From: Rotaria macrura
Taxonomy: Eukaryota > Rotifera > Eurotatoria > Philodinida > Philodinidae
Length of the DNA stretch: 64,000 nt
Direction of reading: 5' to 3'
Assembly: GCA_900239685.1 (NCBI GenBank)
Contig: OENT01000140.1
Span: 1 to 64,000, forward strand
Shown here one piece after another: positions 13,176 through 23,996 of the stretch. A program made the position numbers and the translations under genes. The notes under the pieces are model-generated. The model was not told the origin of the DNA. It was given only the letters and a program-made list of their open reading frames with translations, and searched no databases. How positions within the stretch are numbered: position 1 is the stretch's first letter; every line of letters begins with the position of its first letter.

Positions 13176-14689
13176 TTATGAAATATTTTAATATTAGTTA
13201 ACGTATGTGTATGTATTGAAAGCTCGAAGCGTGAAATTAGAGTCTGAAAAAAGCGAATCGGGTGTGTATTATAAGTTAACGCTAAAGAAACATATCAATA
13301 AACAGATCAAACAACCCGTGAAGATGACGATCATCATAGTGTGGCTGCATATTGTTAATTTATGGTAATAATGTGAGATCATTAGATCCATTGTACAATA
13401 GAATATTTCATCATTTTCTTCCCGTAGGGTGACTGTGATCATCGCTCCAGACTCATATGTGTGAGACATGAGTAGCAATATATCATCACTAGTTCATTTC
13501 ATGTTTCTAATATTCCTGTATAAATAGATTAGTAGGGACACTTTCCTCAGCATTTTACCGCTAATTTATTCCTTGTTTCTCTCATTATATAGATAGCTTC
13601 TCCACTACTTAACTTGGATAGTGGCAACAGGAGTTGTTTTTAACAAGAGCTGGTGAAAATAAAATAAATGAATAGAGGTCCGAGGAAAGATATCAGGCAA
13701 GCAGTCTCACCCTTGAAGGATTGAAACGTAAATAAGTCTATTTTAAGCATGATAGTCTCATATTCGCCTCACTCATTTCTTACTTATTAATATTTCGACT
13801 GAATTTTTATTCTTGGCTATACATTTTGATGACGAAACTTCACTGCTGGTAATTTCCAACTTTTTTGTGCGAGTACGACAAAAGTTTCTAGTTTATTGAA
13901 TGTGTCTTGCTTATAGGCCACATGGAGAAAATCGACGTTTTTGTTCTTCTTTCTTTCAACCTCCATCTTTATGCATGTTTTTTTGTGAATTTTTACTACC
14001 TGGGCAACAAGCAACGAAATATTAAAATAGAAAAGGGAGCAGTGAATGATGTTGTGCAAGAAAATACATTGAAAACAAGTGTAAATACACACGAATTTTT
14101 ATTTATGTGTGAGATCTTCAGATGTGAATGTATCGGCGAGGCATTCGTCTCCTCTAAATGCGGATCTAGAAATCTTCATATTAAGATCCTAAGAGTTTCT
14201 AAGTAGGTAAATACAATTCTTCACATCTCACCCACATCCTCAAACCATTCGACAATGTTTTCGTAACTGGCATCCATGAAATCGAAAGAAAAAGACTTTT
14301 TTGCCGTTTTATGTTAACTGATAAATCATAGTTCAAAGACGCGTTTTGATTCCATACGTTTTCTTAGGAAATCTCTTTATCTGCTTTCTTGATGATGATC
14401 ATAAATGAGTGATAAGTATAGTTTTCGATTCGTTACTTTATTGAAATCAAAACAAAACAATGACAACTAATTCTTCTAATATATTTTCATTTTAATGATA
14501 CAAATCAGCCAGCCAACAATTATCAATTCTTTTAATTCTTGTATTAAGGTTTTAATACTTGCATAGACTTGCACAATTCATCGTAAAAAATACGAAATAC
14601 CTATGAAAAACAAATATAATAATGTTTTCTTTGCTTCTCTTTACTGCAACCCAGCATTCGACGAATATACTGGGGCCCTTATTGCAAAG
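13176..14689. other. intergenic, nothing recognised
   Basis: AT-rich spacer upstream of the B-box gene. Two overlapping open frames on opposite strands (13817-14092 and 13907-14206) are low-complexity and mutually exclusive, and neither resembles a protein family. No RNA gene was seen. Confidence 0.4.
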
Positions 14690-15030
14690 CAATACGTCAC
14701 TCATGCACAGTTATAAAGTACGAATGAGTGATGCGTTTACTCGAATAGAGGGCCTTCAGTGATATGACTCGTGGGGCTCGTTAGCTTCATCTTTCGATCG
14801 AAGAATGCCGAGCTTCCCCACATATCACATGTGTTGGAACGTACCACCCGAAGACCGAAATACATATTAGGAGACTATAAAAAAGTCTCCAAACTACGAA
14901 GTAAGATTTCAATCAAGCAAAACTCTAACACCGACGAAGTTGTGACACTGGGCTGTATAGCGTTTTCACAAGAATTACTTTTTGCAAAGATGTGCACGGC
15001 CTTTTATACTCTTACATTCGAGTAGCACAT
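14690..15030. other. hairpin-rich, relatively GC-rich noncoding patch
   Basis: Three inverted repeats lie one after another. CACTCAT at 14698-14704 pairs with ATGAGTG at 14724-14730. A 70-nt imperfect hairpin at 14759-14828 has outer arms GTGATATG/CATATCAC, inner arms GTGGGGCTCG/CGAGCTTCCCCAC and the self-complementary apex TTCGATCGAA. GGAGACT at 14870-14876 pairs with AGTCTCC at 14884-14890. TACTCGAAT near 14739 is also inverted near 15015 (ATTCGAGTA), which would enclose the last two. G+C is visibly higher than in the flanks. This could be a structured RNA locus or a decayed foldback element; no known RNA family was recognised. Confidence 0.4.
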
Positions 15031-16699
15031 TTCACAATCAAATCGCAATACTTTCGTTTTAATTGTGCAAGATTTATCGGCCCTTTTGTTTCTTTTTGAT
15101 AAAAAGTAGGGTAACTATATAGATTATCATCAGAAAGGGCCAAAATTGCTATCAGTTTTTTAATGTTACGTATTTACTTCGTACTCAAAATAAGAGCATT
15201 AAAGTACCTCGATTAATGCTTAAGAAATACTGTCTATTGATAATTTTTTGTGCCACAAATTGATTTAATATTTGGTCTCAATGGAACATCAAATATTTTT
15301 CTTGTATCTTTTAAATCATCTATTGTTTTTTACAAGTTTTGAAACCAATGCATCATTTCATTACATGTCAATAGTGCGAGTGCTGGAAAATTTGTAAAAT
15401 AAAGTAATTGAATGAAAAACAAATTATCAGGAACTTTCTGCATCTCAATTTTCAGAATTGGTTCGATTTCTGCTAAACGCTAGACAGCAGCAATGTCGTA
15501 AGAATTGTTACAGATGGAGATAGAGTGAATCATCGAAATTAGAAAGTTTAATTAACTTTATTGTTCCTTTCCGATAGCACACATTCTTGACATTGACATT
15601 TCGTCTGACTTGCTGAAAATGTATTCCTCTCTATGATTTAAATATATCATTTTCGACACGAAACAATGCACGATTACATGTTTTTAGATTTCGATTCTTT
15701 ACATTAGATGTATGAAAAAAAGTTGTTTCTTCGAGTTACGTATCTCTACATTTCATCCCAAAGTATGATTATTCATTGTCATTACACAGATAAGAAATAA
15801 AATTTGAGTTAGATATTTCTCCTTATTTCTGACTCGTGAATCAAGATTTCCCTTAATTTTTTTCTCTTTTTCTTTGCTTGTTCATTTGCACATATTCGTT
15901 CGATAAAGCTAAATTTTCGTTTACTTCTACTGTTTTAATCTTTGTAACAAAGTATTATACGTGTTTCTATTATTTGATGTCGAGTGTAAAAATATTCCGA
16001 AAAATATATGATTGAATTTTCTCGAGAACTCTTCCATTCTTCAGAAATGCCAATAACTTCCTATGCATGTGACCAAATCGTAAATACAAAATTATTCTTG
16101 AATACAGAATGGACACTTATACTCATTGTTCATTGACTTTTTAAATGATGATGATTCACGAGACAGAACACTAAGTATCTACACAATACCTCTTTTTGAA
16201 TATTTATAGGATTAATATGAGATAAGATGGCATTGGAGAGAAATGAAAGTTAACTAATATTTGAAATAGAATTGTTATTTTTGTTAGGATTTAAAAATTG
16301 TCAGAAGAAGATTCGTTGAATTATTAGTTGGCTTTCTAACCATTTATTATGCCGTATTTCGAACGGAGAACACCTCAGAAAAAAAGCATTCTAGCACTAA
16401 TTTTTACAGAGGACTTTAATAATTTTCATTCCATACAAAATACGAAAACGGTTGCCTTCTCTCAGTCGAGAAATCAGACTCGATAATGTTGCATGGATCT
16501 AACTAAATGTGACGTTAACGAACGTCAATAAACCTAAAAACAAGTGAATAATTCATTCACGCCTTCTACACTCATAGATAACTACTCTTTATAATAAAAA
16601 AAACGTATTTTCTGATCATTTAATAATAGTGTCATAACCTTTAGCCTAGGGAATAAAAATAATCATACGGAAAGTTTAACGAAACAAAATTAATCTATC
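15031..16699. other. intergenic, nothing recognised
   Basis: AT-rich DNA downstream (3') of the GT31 gene. No open frame, repeat or RNA gene that I can support. Confidence 0.4.
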
Positions 16700-17947
16700 T
16701 TAACAAACATTAAGTGTCTCATCAGTTAATTTATGCCGTTTTTGTATAACTTTCCACGCTTTTCGATATTCCATATATTTTTGTTGTTCTGTTGTATGAC
16801 CACCAGTATGAAATGTTGAAGAACATACAGTTAACATTGGATTATTAACCATTAAACATGAGCAGTTTGCTGATGCAGTTTGATCAAAATCAATTGCAAT
16901 ACCTGTACATTGCACATTTGCTGCTTTGGCCAAAAAGCCCGATACAAATACGTCACCTATCCATGCAGTTTTATTTTTAGGATATGTATACGATGCATTT
17001 ACAAGTTGATTACGAATATTTTTTGACATTAACCAACCAAAACCAGAACAATATGGTGGCAATACTGGAAGTGGCCAAACATATTCACTAACACCAAATT
17101 TTCCACCACCACGTAGTGTTGGTTGATAATTCATCGCCCAACCACCACGAAAAAATGTCGTCCGATCTGCTGAGATAATTCCTGAAACAAGTTCTGGACG
17201 ATGTTTTGAAATGTGTAAATCTGTATTTGATACATTTGTTTGAAGTACTTTAGCAATAGACGATACAATCCATGTATCAACAATCAGATCGTCATCTGTT
17301 TTAAATAAAAATGGAATGTCTGGATAAAAATGATATGACCATTGTAAAGCACCCATTTCTTTATAGACAACATTGGAATAACTTTCAACATGATCGATTT
17401 GAACTATATCTTTAAATCTTGTTTTTTCATGATTAACTTTCATTTCAACTTCACCAGCGTTACTTATGTGACCTGGAACTTGTCCTAGAATAAATATAAA
17501 ACAGACACCGTCCTGTTTTGATGCCCAAGTTGCACGTATAACATGCCGTCGTTCAACATTAGTTATTGTTGATAAAATATAAATAATGAGATAATCATGA
17601 GTTTGACATTCAGCTGAATTTATTGTTACATCTAATCGAGAATCGAGATATTCATTCGAAGAATTCCTCATGATCGTATTATTCTTAATATTAGAATTAT
17701 CTGTGATGCCTATACCCGTCTTACCATTAAAATTATTTATAATAGACGTGTCATTATTCTTAGTCATTGAATCATTTTTAATTACTACGGTCGTCGTTGG
17801 CATTTGTCGTGTAGTTGGCAGTAATAGTAAAGTAGGTGTCTTGATGATATTATTATTGTAGAATTTTATGTATAAACCAAAAGTGAACAATATGAGAAAA
17901 ACAATAATAAATCCATTTGATAGAGAGCTCTTTCGAATGCACCACAT
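16700..17947 (-). CDS. GT31 beta-1,3-glycosyltransferase, type II membrane protein
   Basis: Single-exon 415-residue protein of the beta-1,3-galactosyltransferase/N-acetylglucosaminyltransferase family, which extends glycans in the Golgi using a UDP-sugar. Residues about 12-29 form one hydrophobic segment after a short basic N-terminus, as expected for a type II anchor. An N/T-rich stem of about 80 residues follows, with several NxS/T sites. Family motifs are present in order: RRHVIRATWASKQ (133-145), FLFKTDDDLIVD with the metal-binding DDD at 218-220, FRGGW (266-270), and PPYCSGFGWLMS (297-308). The usual E/D-D-V motif near residue 332 reads GDV; the aspartate thought to be catalytic is kept but the preceding acid is lost. 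Acceptor and donor sugars cannot be told from sequence. Length and intact motifs argue for a functional enzyme. Confidence 0.88.
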   Translation of the reverse strand: MWCIRKSSLSNGFIIVFLILFTFGLYIKFYNNNIIKTPTLLLLPTTRQMPTTTVVIKNDSMTKNNDTSIINNFNGKTGIGITDNSNIKNNTIMRNSSNEYLDSRLDVTINSAECQTHDYLIIYILSTITNVERRHVIRATWASKQDGVCFIFILGQVPGHISNAGEVEMKVNHEKTRFKDIVQIDHVESYSNVVYKEMGALQWSYHFYPDIPFLFKTDDDLIVDTWIVSSIAKVLQTNVSNTDLHISKHRPELVSGIISADRTTFFRGGWAMNYQPTLRGGGKFGVSEYVWPLPVLPPYCSGFGWLMSKNIRNQLVNASYTYPKNKTAWIGDVFVSGFLAKAANVQCTGIAIDFDQTASANCSCLMVNNPMLTVCSSTFHTGGHTTEQQKYMEYRKAWKVIQKRHKLTDETLNVC

Positions 17948-20900
17948 TCAATATATAACATTAACAAAATCGATGAAAGAAAAAGAAAACAGATATTCTA
18001 AAGAAAAAAAATAAATCAATTATTATGCTTGTAAAATTGATAACAGTTGTTTGTTTATATTCCTTTTGTTTTCTTATAAATTATTTCATTGCAGATGTTC
18101 TATTTGATCGTCATATACTTCTAACTCTTTTGGCAATGTACTTATTAGAAATCCTTGGAATTTTTGTTGAATTTCGAAGTATGCGTCATTCCGATTACTG
18201 CTATCGAATGATTTTTATGATAAATCATAGAATCACATGCAACTCTACTATATCAAGTTAGAATATTTACCTCTTATCTGTTCGATTTTTATGACACCAA
18301 CATTGTACAAGAATTCATAAGCTTTTTATGTTTGGTTATCATCACACACCATATAATGTAAGAAAATTGGATTTCCTACATAAATATGTCACTATTTATC
18401 GGAAGAAGAAAGACTGTGGGTAATAATTGTTGAATGAATGCGTCTCGAAACGTCTAGTATACGTATTGGTTAAATTCAAGGAATAAGAAAATTTTATGCA
18501 TTCATTCAGTTTTTCGTTCTGTTTTTTTAGATCATAACTATAACTTGAAAGGAAGTTTGTCAAGGTAAAAGAAGAAAGCAACGAGAAAGAGAGAGCAACA
18601 AACAAACAGGACTGACTAGCTACATTTTCTGTCTTTGTGATTATGTGCTGTTTCAAAAGGAAAGCCGATTAGAAGATATGACTGAAAAGATACAAGATGA
18701 AGTAGTATCTTGTGTGTATGATTCGACAAGAAGAAAAAACAAATCTTTCACATGAGTCGTTCCTTTGCTCATTTGTCTGTAAAATCGTAGTCGTGTCTAC
18801 TTTTAAAAAAAAAAGCATATAAGTAAAATGACAGAATTGTTCCTTCTTTTTTTCCTTCTTCTGGTTCTCTTGCGCTGGCAATGTCAATACATTTTTTTTT
18901 GTTTTCTTTGCAGCACTTGAATTTCATTCTATATTCCACGTGAAAAAAGCTACTCTGAACTATAAAAGAGTCGTTAATGTCATTTTAATGCATATATAAC
19001 ATACATGTTTGAAGCTAGAAGAACAAAATTGCAGTTTTACTAACAGCAACAGGAAAATCGGATATGGAAAATTTCTCTTTCATGTAAAATTCTTGCATAC
19101 TATTCACATATTCCTACTTCTATATACTAGTCTTGCTTAAATCAATTTAAACATATGAATTTTCATCTTAAGTTTGTTTACTCTTGCACTGATGACGTAA
19201 TACATATAGGATCTCATTGAATAGTTAGAAAGTTCGAACATTGTGTTAATTGTTTACTTTGAAAGACAAGCTTGTTGTTTCGAATGCTTTGTGTGTATAC
19301 TTGACATTAAAAAATTATTTCATTTTTAATTTTAAATGATGACATTCAGACTTAAATGTCATACAAAAATCCTACTAAAAAGACAATAATATCGAATGAA
19401 CTGAACAACTGATTGTTAGATACTTGATTATTAGAGTTGTCTTGTTCAGAATTTAAATATTATTCACTTCTATATCATATCCACTAGATGTCATATAGAG
19501 ACTGATCTCAATTTGAATGCGTGCTCTGTATTTATAGTATTTGAGCAATAAAAAATAAAATGATGTTCATTTCATCTTGCTAGTCATTTCAAAGATGTGA
19601 AATTATTTCATTTGTCTATCTACATTTACGAATTACAAGGTACTAAATGTTCCGTAGAGAAGCTTGATTATGATTCTATTGACTTCTTGTGTTCGATGAG
19701 CTATAACATGTTTTAAGGTTCATTAGATATTTGTATCTAGTTTGAATGCATTGCTTGTTTTTACATAATGATGTATGTCAAGATTTAGTTTAGAAGGTAC
19801 ACGCGAACAAATTTGAATTCGATATGACTCAATGAATAAACCTGTACACTCTGCTATTTTGCTGTGTGAAATTTCAGATATATTCTTTTCTAGACTACGT
19901 TAATATTAGATGCTTTAAAAATAGTTCAAAAAGAATCACTCAAGTACTAAATAGATCCCAATCAAAAAGATTAACGAAAAGAAAATGTTGATATTTGAAA
20001 AAGTTAGATTCATTCCAACGAATAATATGTGATCGTTACGGCATGTTTTACAAGATCGCTTTTAAATCATTTTATACAACGAGATGCATACCTATGTTGG
20101 TGAATATCGACAGTTCGAATATTAGTTTTGTTTTCAGATAAAGTCGTCCTTCATTTAAATATAGTGATTAATAAATCGAAAATAAAAAATATGCATGTTT
20201 GATATATACCAAATGCATAGATCAATATTGAGTTTAATTTAAAATAAATACCAATAGTAAAAAATTATTAAATCACAACTAAACATTGATAAAAAAATAA
20301 TTCATCATCAGTGTTTTGAACAGAATATAAAAGATTCACTGTAGAACACAACTATTACCTTGTAGGATTGAGATCAAATCAATGTAAATATCATCATGAT
20401 ACTGTTCTGCCATGTAATTACGAAAGATTCATCGTCCTCATTTATTCTCTACTTCTTAGTTGTAAAAAATATGCCACTTTTATATGGTCTATGCTTGTAA
20501 TAATGTTACAAATTGAAATGATTTAGTCACCAACACGATAATCACTTTTGAACATGAACAACTCATTTCACATCTTTCTCAACATACCAATGAGTGACTC
20601 CGTCGAAACGGCACTCGTTTACTAACCAAGAAAAACATTTTATATACATAGTATCCGTTACGTCTAGATTTTCTTTATATTTACACCTATAAAGTTTTTT
20701 TCTTCCATGCCACACGACGATCATTAATGTCTCATATAACAAGATTGGTGGATATAGATATTTGTTTTTTTCTCTATTCATGAAATTCAGTATGATTTCT
20801 TTATTGAGGAGTCAACAAAAAAGCAATGTTATTATGATCTAAATTTTCTTTGAAAAAAAGCTGTTTCTGTCTATATTCTTTTAATCCATTAAATTATGGC

Positions 20901-22196
20901 CACATACAAGTCAAATATGTTTGAAGTTCCTGTCTTAGTTGCTGCGTTGCTTATGAAAGAGGCCGTTGTTAGAAGAGCTTGCTGTATTGATAATGAAAAA
21001 TGCCGATATTCATGCAACGATATCTGGTGTCTTTTTTGAAAGAATTATTTTTCTTCTTTCAAGGCAGCACAACTTTTTACTCATGTCCGTTGTTGATAGA
21101 AGAAGGCATTGTGATGTTAAAGTATTGAAGTTTTTAATGAAAACAGTACCGACTACTGTAGAACCTTCGGAACAGTAGCCAAAAATTTTGAATGTGTAAC
21201 GGTGAAAATATTGATGTATTGATGAATCATAGATACAGCTGTCTTCAAAATACTTTGAAAATTTTTTTGTCGCGTGCCACAGCATAGGAAAGATTGTTTT
21301 CGAAACACCTAATTTGTCAAATTTCAACAAGAACGTTCCTTTCTAATTTCCCTTTAGGAATTTCGCTATATGATGACCCTATCGCTTAATTCACTCCGAC
21401 CTATGCCAAAAGAATTCTTTGTTCATTGAACTTTCCTATGTCGACGACTTCTGCCAAGGGATCCGGTGATCGGGTATATTCAGTTGTACCCGGCTCATGT
21501 CGGTTCTGGAGAAAATCGGATAAATTCGACTGCTGGATTATTTTTAATCTTATTCATTTTTCCCAAGAGCTGAGTTTCATCATTGCATTCATCAAAATTA
21601 TGACAACCGAATTGTTACTATGTAAAAAAAACACTTCCCAACTGTACAACAATAAAGAGACGGCTGACAGAAAGTAGTACAAATATCTTCGAGAAATAGA
21701 AGGTAGCAAAAGAATTTACACAATCAAACACAGAAAAGACTTGACGAACTAATAAGATCGAAAGGATCAAAAGGACCACAAGAATTTATCTGATAAAAGG
21801 TAAGTACAGTTTGTAAGAAAAGTTAGACAAAGATAACCCTGATTTCTTGTAGACCTATGCTATTTCTACAATGTTACTCTGTCTATTGTCCTATACAACT
21901 ATCTATCTTTGATAGTTCTGTTTTAGTATAAACCTTCTATCGATCGTCTTCCTATGGATAGTATTCTTTTCATGAGTTTTTATCCTTCGATGAATCTTAT
22001 GAATTAATAATATTTTTCTATGGTTGTCTTTTTTTCACACATCATATTTTCAATAATTACAAAAAGAGATTACTAATATATTTGGAGAATATGTACATAA
22101 TTGAACTTAAATCCAATACTTTATAAGATATATTCAAGCTATTGCTTTTACAAAGTTTACAAAAAGGAGACAACAATTCTTTTTCTATTCTTCATC
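17948..22196. other. 4.2-kb intergenic region
   Basis: AT-rich. The short frames here (18025-18261, 18396-18656, 20563-20781, 20966-21178, 21010-21330, 21426-21677) are hydrophobic or low-complexity readings, with no family likeness and no consistent splice partners. A short hairpin around CGGGTA/TACCCG occurs near 21472-21493. I see no gene. Confidence 0.4.
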
Positions 22197-22811
22197 CTAT
22201 GAATTCTGTTGAAATATTTTCAAAATTTGCTCAACAATAGTTTCAACTGACGCCATGCCACCCATGCCAGTTTGTCCGCACATTAATGTTTTTTCAACAC
22301 AAGGAATCTCTATGTATCCGAAATTCTTTGTTAATATATCTAAATGTTGTCGTGTGAGTGGATGTTCAAACATTGCTGTGTTCATAGCAGGTGCAACAAC
22401 TAATGGCTTTCCTTTTTTCAAATCCCAGGCGCGTACAATATTTGTTAAAAGATTATCACAGAGACCAACTGCCAGTTTAGCTAACGTATTCGCACCCAAT
22501 GGTGCAATCAAAAGAACATCAGCCCAATCACGAAGGACAATATGTAAAACTGGATCACCACGTTCTTTCCACGAAGACCATTCATCATTATCTTCAAAAT
22601 AGCATGAACCTTTTAAATCAGCAACCGATCCATGAGAACACCAGGCATCTTCAAAATCAATGAAATGTTTAGCTCTTTCAGTTGGAATAACAATCGTATC
22701 GATATCATGAAGATTAAAATTACGAACAAGTTCGTTCACTTTGATGGTAGCAACACTGCCTGTGACACCAAGAAGAAGACGTCGTCGACGATGGCTCTCG
22801 TTGTTGCTCAT
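22197..22811 (-). CDS. PPCDC: phosphopantothenoylcysteine decarboxylase
   Basis: Single-exon 204-residue flavoprotein of the HFCD family. It decarboxylates 4'-phosphopantothenoylcysteine to 4'-phosphopantetheine in coenzyme A synthesis, in the cytosol. I chose the ATG at 22811 because it gives 204 residues, the length I recall for the human enzyme. An in-frame ATG 12 codons upstream would add only a hydrophobic tail (MCCAILFYSIIV). The FMN-binding N-terminus LLLGVTGSVATIKV is at 12-25. The catalytic His is at 90 (VLHIVLRDWAD), matching the position of the active His in plant HAL3a. PAMNTAM, the substrate-binding PxMNxxM motif, is at 141-147. The substrate clamp with its redox Cys, MCGQTGMGGM, is at 177-186. 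All key residues are intact. RPS26 follows upstream on the same strand with its own promoter region. Confidence 0.95.
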   Translation of the reverse strand: MSNNESHRRRRLLLGVTGSVATIKVNELVRNFNLHDIDTIVIPTERAKHFIDFEDAWCSHGSVADLKGSCYFEDNDEWSSWKERGDPVLHIVLRDWADVLLIAPLGANTLAKLAVGLCDNLLTNIVRAWDLKKGKPLVVAPAMNTAMFEHPLTRQHLDILTKNFGYIEIPCVEKTLMCGQTGMGGMASVETIVEQILKIFQQNS

Positions 22812-23258
22812 AACTATAATAGAATAGAATAGAATAGCACAGCACACTCGTCCTATAATTCCGACAAATAAGTCTAAAACAGAACGGATAGGAAACTTAA
22901 AACATTCGTCGACTGCGTATAAATCTCGTTGGAGTAAATGTACAATGAACCATGAAGTGACGTGAGAATATTTTTGTGTCGAAAGATTTGTAATGAATTG
23001 AAGTGAAAAGTATCATTTTTACTAAAAGAATGTTCGATTTGAACGGTTAGTTTATTTTAATAACAAATCATTTTTATATAAGCTTTTTTTATTATTTTTT
23101 ATCGAAACATAAAACAACAACGGCATGCATATTGATCGAACTTGGACAATGATCGTTCACAATTTATGACAATATGCCGTTGAGTTGATGTCGATTGTTT
23201 ATGCTTTACAAAATAGAAAACATACATAGAAATGAACATGAAAAAAAAAACTTGTATT

Positions 23259-23760
23259 TTAAAACATACTTTTAGAAACAGGAATATTAGATGGTTGTGC
23301 TGTTTCTTTGTTTGGAGCACGATGACCAGCTGCACCAGCATTACCTTGACCACCAGTTGTGCCTGGTTGACGAGCTTGTTGAGGACGTCTACAAATCCAA
23401 TGTGAACAAACACATAAATGAATTGATCACATTTTCGTTATTGAACATTTCATCATTAACTTACAGTAAGGGTTGACGAATACGACGTGCTTCTCTGGAA
23501 CGATTACGTACAACTTTACTATGAATGGCGCACGAAACACAATAATGTAATTTGTAATAAAGTTTTGGTAAAATATATTTTGTGTAAACGCTAGCTTCAC
23601 TAAGATCCTTAACAGCGGCCTGTTCAACGATGTTTCGAATGATCAACTTTTTAATAGCCTTATCTTTTGGTACTAGACGACGACAATTAGTACAATTAAC
23701 TGAACGAACGCGACCACGACCATGTTTGTTTCGACCATTATTTCGGCGTTTTTTTGTCAT
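23259..23760 (-). CDS. RPS26: 40S ribosomal protein S26 (eS26)
   Basis: Two exons (23465-23760 and 23259-23388) joined by a 76-nt phase-2 intron give 141 residues. The start [18 protein letters not shown] and the zinc-binding pairs CTNC (23-26) and CVSC (74-77) are diagnostic of eS26, which sits at the mRNA exit channel of the small ribosomal subunit. The family core ends near residue 96 ([11 protein letters not shown]). The second exon adds a Gly/Ala/Pro/Gln-rich tail of about 43 residues ([18 protein letters not shown]...), longer than the roughly 115-residue human protein. A pyrimidine run (TTCTCTCTCTGCC) about 60 nt upstream of the ATG resembles a TOP tract, the usual translational control element of ribosomal protein mRNAs; that reading is inference. 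Confidence 0.95.
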
Positions 23761-23996
23761 CCTTGATTTTTTGCTTTTTCTATAAAGATGTTGGATAGAA
23801 TGGCAGAGAGAGAACTATCTGAAAAAATAAATGCATTTGAATATAGACAATTTTATTGATATAAAATTATAATGTAGCAAATAAAAAAAATAATGAAAAA
23901 ATCTATTGAAAGACATTAAACTGATTGTCATTCGTCATTTAAAACAAAATTACAAAAAAATTAATTTATTGCTTGTTTACAGCAAAACAAATTCAA

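Noticed and set aside
13817-14206. Overlapping open frames on both strands
   Set aside because: They are mutually exclusive, hydrophobic or Lys-rich readings with no splice partners or family likeness.
22255-22602. 115-codon plus-strand frame
   Set aside because: It is the antisense shadow of PPCDC, whose motifs are unmistakable on the other strand.
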